This document shows positions 63,050-64,000 of a DNA stretch of 64,000 nt, piece by piece. Source of the stretch: Lucinisca nassula (Eukaryota; Mollusca; Bivalvia; Lucinida; Lucinidae). Location of the stretch: positions 224,521,234 through 224,585,233 of the forward strand of contig OY757010.1 in the NCBI GenBank assembly GCA_963580285.1, given 5' to 3'. Each line of letters starts with the position of its first letter. Position 1 is the stretch's first letter. A program made the translations under genes and the position numbers. The notes below the pieces were generated by a model, which was not told where the DNA came from, ran no database searches, and saw nothing but the letters and a program-made list of their open reading frames with translations.

Positions 63050-63170
63050 ATTGCCCTTATTCTTGCTCAAAACATAAATATTGGGTAACCTTTAGAATGG
63101 CCCCATTGGGCTTTTCTAGCTAAAACTCACAATCTGTTTTGAAGCAGAAATAAGGAAAATATATCATTCT
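63050..63170. repeat. P1 element, degraded
   Basis: CTTGCTCAAAACATAAATAT, GGGTAACCTTTAGAATGG / GGGCTTTTCTAGC and GAAGCAGAAATAAGGAAAAT. Confidence 0.5.
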
Positions 63171-63239
63171 GTCTTAAAATCTCATAAGGAAACGTCATGC
63201 CCATCAATTTAAAAAAAAACATTTCACCACATAGGTGTT

Positions 63240-63690
63240 GGCCCCCGCCCCACTGGGCTTGAAGAAATAGATTAGGCTGCATGATGCTTCCATGCAGAGA
63301 TGATTGCAAATTAGTACCGGTAAATTGCTAAGAGGTTCTAAGCCTATCCATTAGCCCCCGTGGTCGAGTGGTTACGCTACTCGCCTAGTAAACCAGGGGT
63401 CGCAGGTTAGATCCCGGGCTTCTCCAGACTTTCGGATGAGTCTTTAAACCGAGGTCCCGTCTCTGTATGACCTTAGCTGTTGGTGGGACGTAAAACAGAA
63501 ACACTCACTCACTCTAAGCCTATCCAGGAAAGGTGGTGCCAGTCAGACCGGCCATGCATATTCACCCTATTGATTTCATCTGGTGGCAGGACTTGAGATG
63601 TCATTTCATCTCAATGTCGGGTAAAAGTCCCACAAATTTGGAAGCAACATCTCAAAAATACATTGTTGACAGGGATGTAAAACCTCAATT
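63240..63690 (+). repeat. S1 SINE-like repeat, split by a tRNA-derived SINE
   Basis: S1 left part 63245-63350 (CTTGAAGAAATAGATTAGGC ... TTCTAAGCCTATCCA) and right part 63505-63690. TCTAAGCCTATCCA stands on both sides of the inserted SINE as its target duplication. Confidence 0.8.
63352..63503 (+). mobile_element. tRNA-derived SINE
   Basis: GCCCCCGTGGTCGAGTGGTT is tRNA-like with an A-box and GGTTAGATCCCGGGC is a B-box with one change. The body is CTCCAGACTTTCGGATGAG ... TTGGTGGGACGTAAAAC with an ACTCACTCACT tail. Copies at 50.9 kb and, diverged, 33.2 kb. Confidence 0.85.
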
Positions 63691-63699
63691 TTAACAAAT

Positions 63700-64000
63700 A
63701 AAACCATATCTATAGGTGTGTGATATTAATGAGCAGTTGTAAATGGAGAATTTAAATTGGGAATAAAAGTTGTGATGTCTGTTTTAGAGCACAAAAAGAT
63801 AGGAGTCTGCATTGCATTGTTTTGTAAAAGTGATTGTCTACATAGGACCTAAACATAAAAAGCAAAGTAAAATCAATCATTTTATTATTATAATTTCATT
63901 AAAACATATAATACAGCAATCAATTTCACAGAAACACATTTGATATGAACTGCATATCTTTCTCTCTCATATCTAACTAAACTGTACATTCAAAAGGCAT
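63700..64000. other. No gene seen
   Basis: AT-rich with short A/T runs. No supported exon or repeat. Confidence 0.4.

Noticed and set aside
63352..63420. Possible tRNA gene at the SINE head
   Set aside because: The same sequence is repeated at 50.9 kb with a common non-tRNA body, and the B-box has a substitution. It is a tRNA-derived SINE.

Overview
This is eukaryotic DNA from a repeat-rich invertebrate. The repeat families (internal tandem units with AGGTCA-type blocks, tRNA-derived SINEs, hammerhead satellites) suggest a marine bivalve mollusc, which is an inference. I see no prokaryotic operons, no CRISPR array and no viral genes.

I support one host protein gene. It is a complete NFKBIL1 (IkB-like) homologue on the minus strand, with six coding exons between 61055 and 20824 and 382 codons plus stop. 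All five exon junctions have GT donors and AG acceptors, and the codon phases fit exactly. The product has two ankyrin repeats, a basic coiled-coil middle and a C-terminal HPD block typical of NFKBIL1. Coding sequence is about 3% of the 40-kb gene; the rest is intronic repeats. The start has an in-frame upstream stop, and a promoter-like stretch with two TGACGTCA sites lies upstream. A 2.5-kb inverted-repeat element begins six bases after the stop codon.

Layout: 1-20.8 kb is downstream of the gene. It holds a mariner (1236-2488), a second mariner relic, two long tandem-core elements (3174-5562, 9148-11379), LINE pieces, a Tc1-like element (11517-13076), and inverted-repeat composites at 14-17.7 and 18.3-20.8 kb. 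Intron 5 (21.4-25.2 kb) holds SINEs and tandem-core relics. Intron 4 (25.3-30.8 kb) holds a LINE inserted in a palindromic element and a 36-bp minisatellite. Intron 3 (31-45.7 kb) holds a 40-bp minisatellite whose unit matches a MITE end, interrupted by a 382-bp tandem repeat (34.1-39.9 kb) and by nested rolling-circle-like elements. Intron 2 (45.9-59.3 kb) holds dispersed elements and a 5.4-kb, 63-bp minisatellite made from the 3' end of exon 2. Intron 1 holds a 34-bp minisatellite ending at the exon 2 acceptor.

Two observations stand out. First, each full 382-bp unit carries a complete hammerhead ribozyme core on the strand that is sense for NFKBIL1, the layout of a circular-RNA retrozyme. 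Second, exon 2 is bracketed by expanded tandem arrays, and the downstream array repeats its coding end with the 5' splice site in every unit. In addition, at least eight elements share a rolling-circle (Helentron/DINE-1-like) architecture: an inverted repeat internal at the 5' end, a tandem core, a microsatellite, a 3' hairpin and an AA end.
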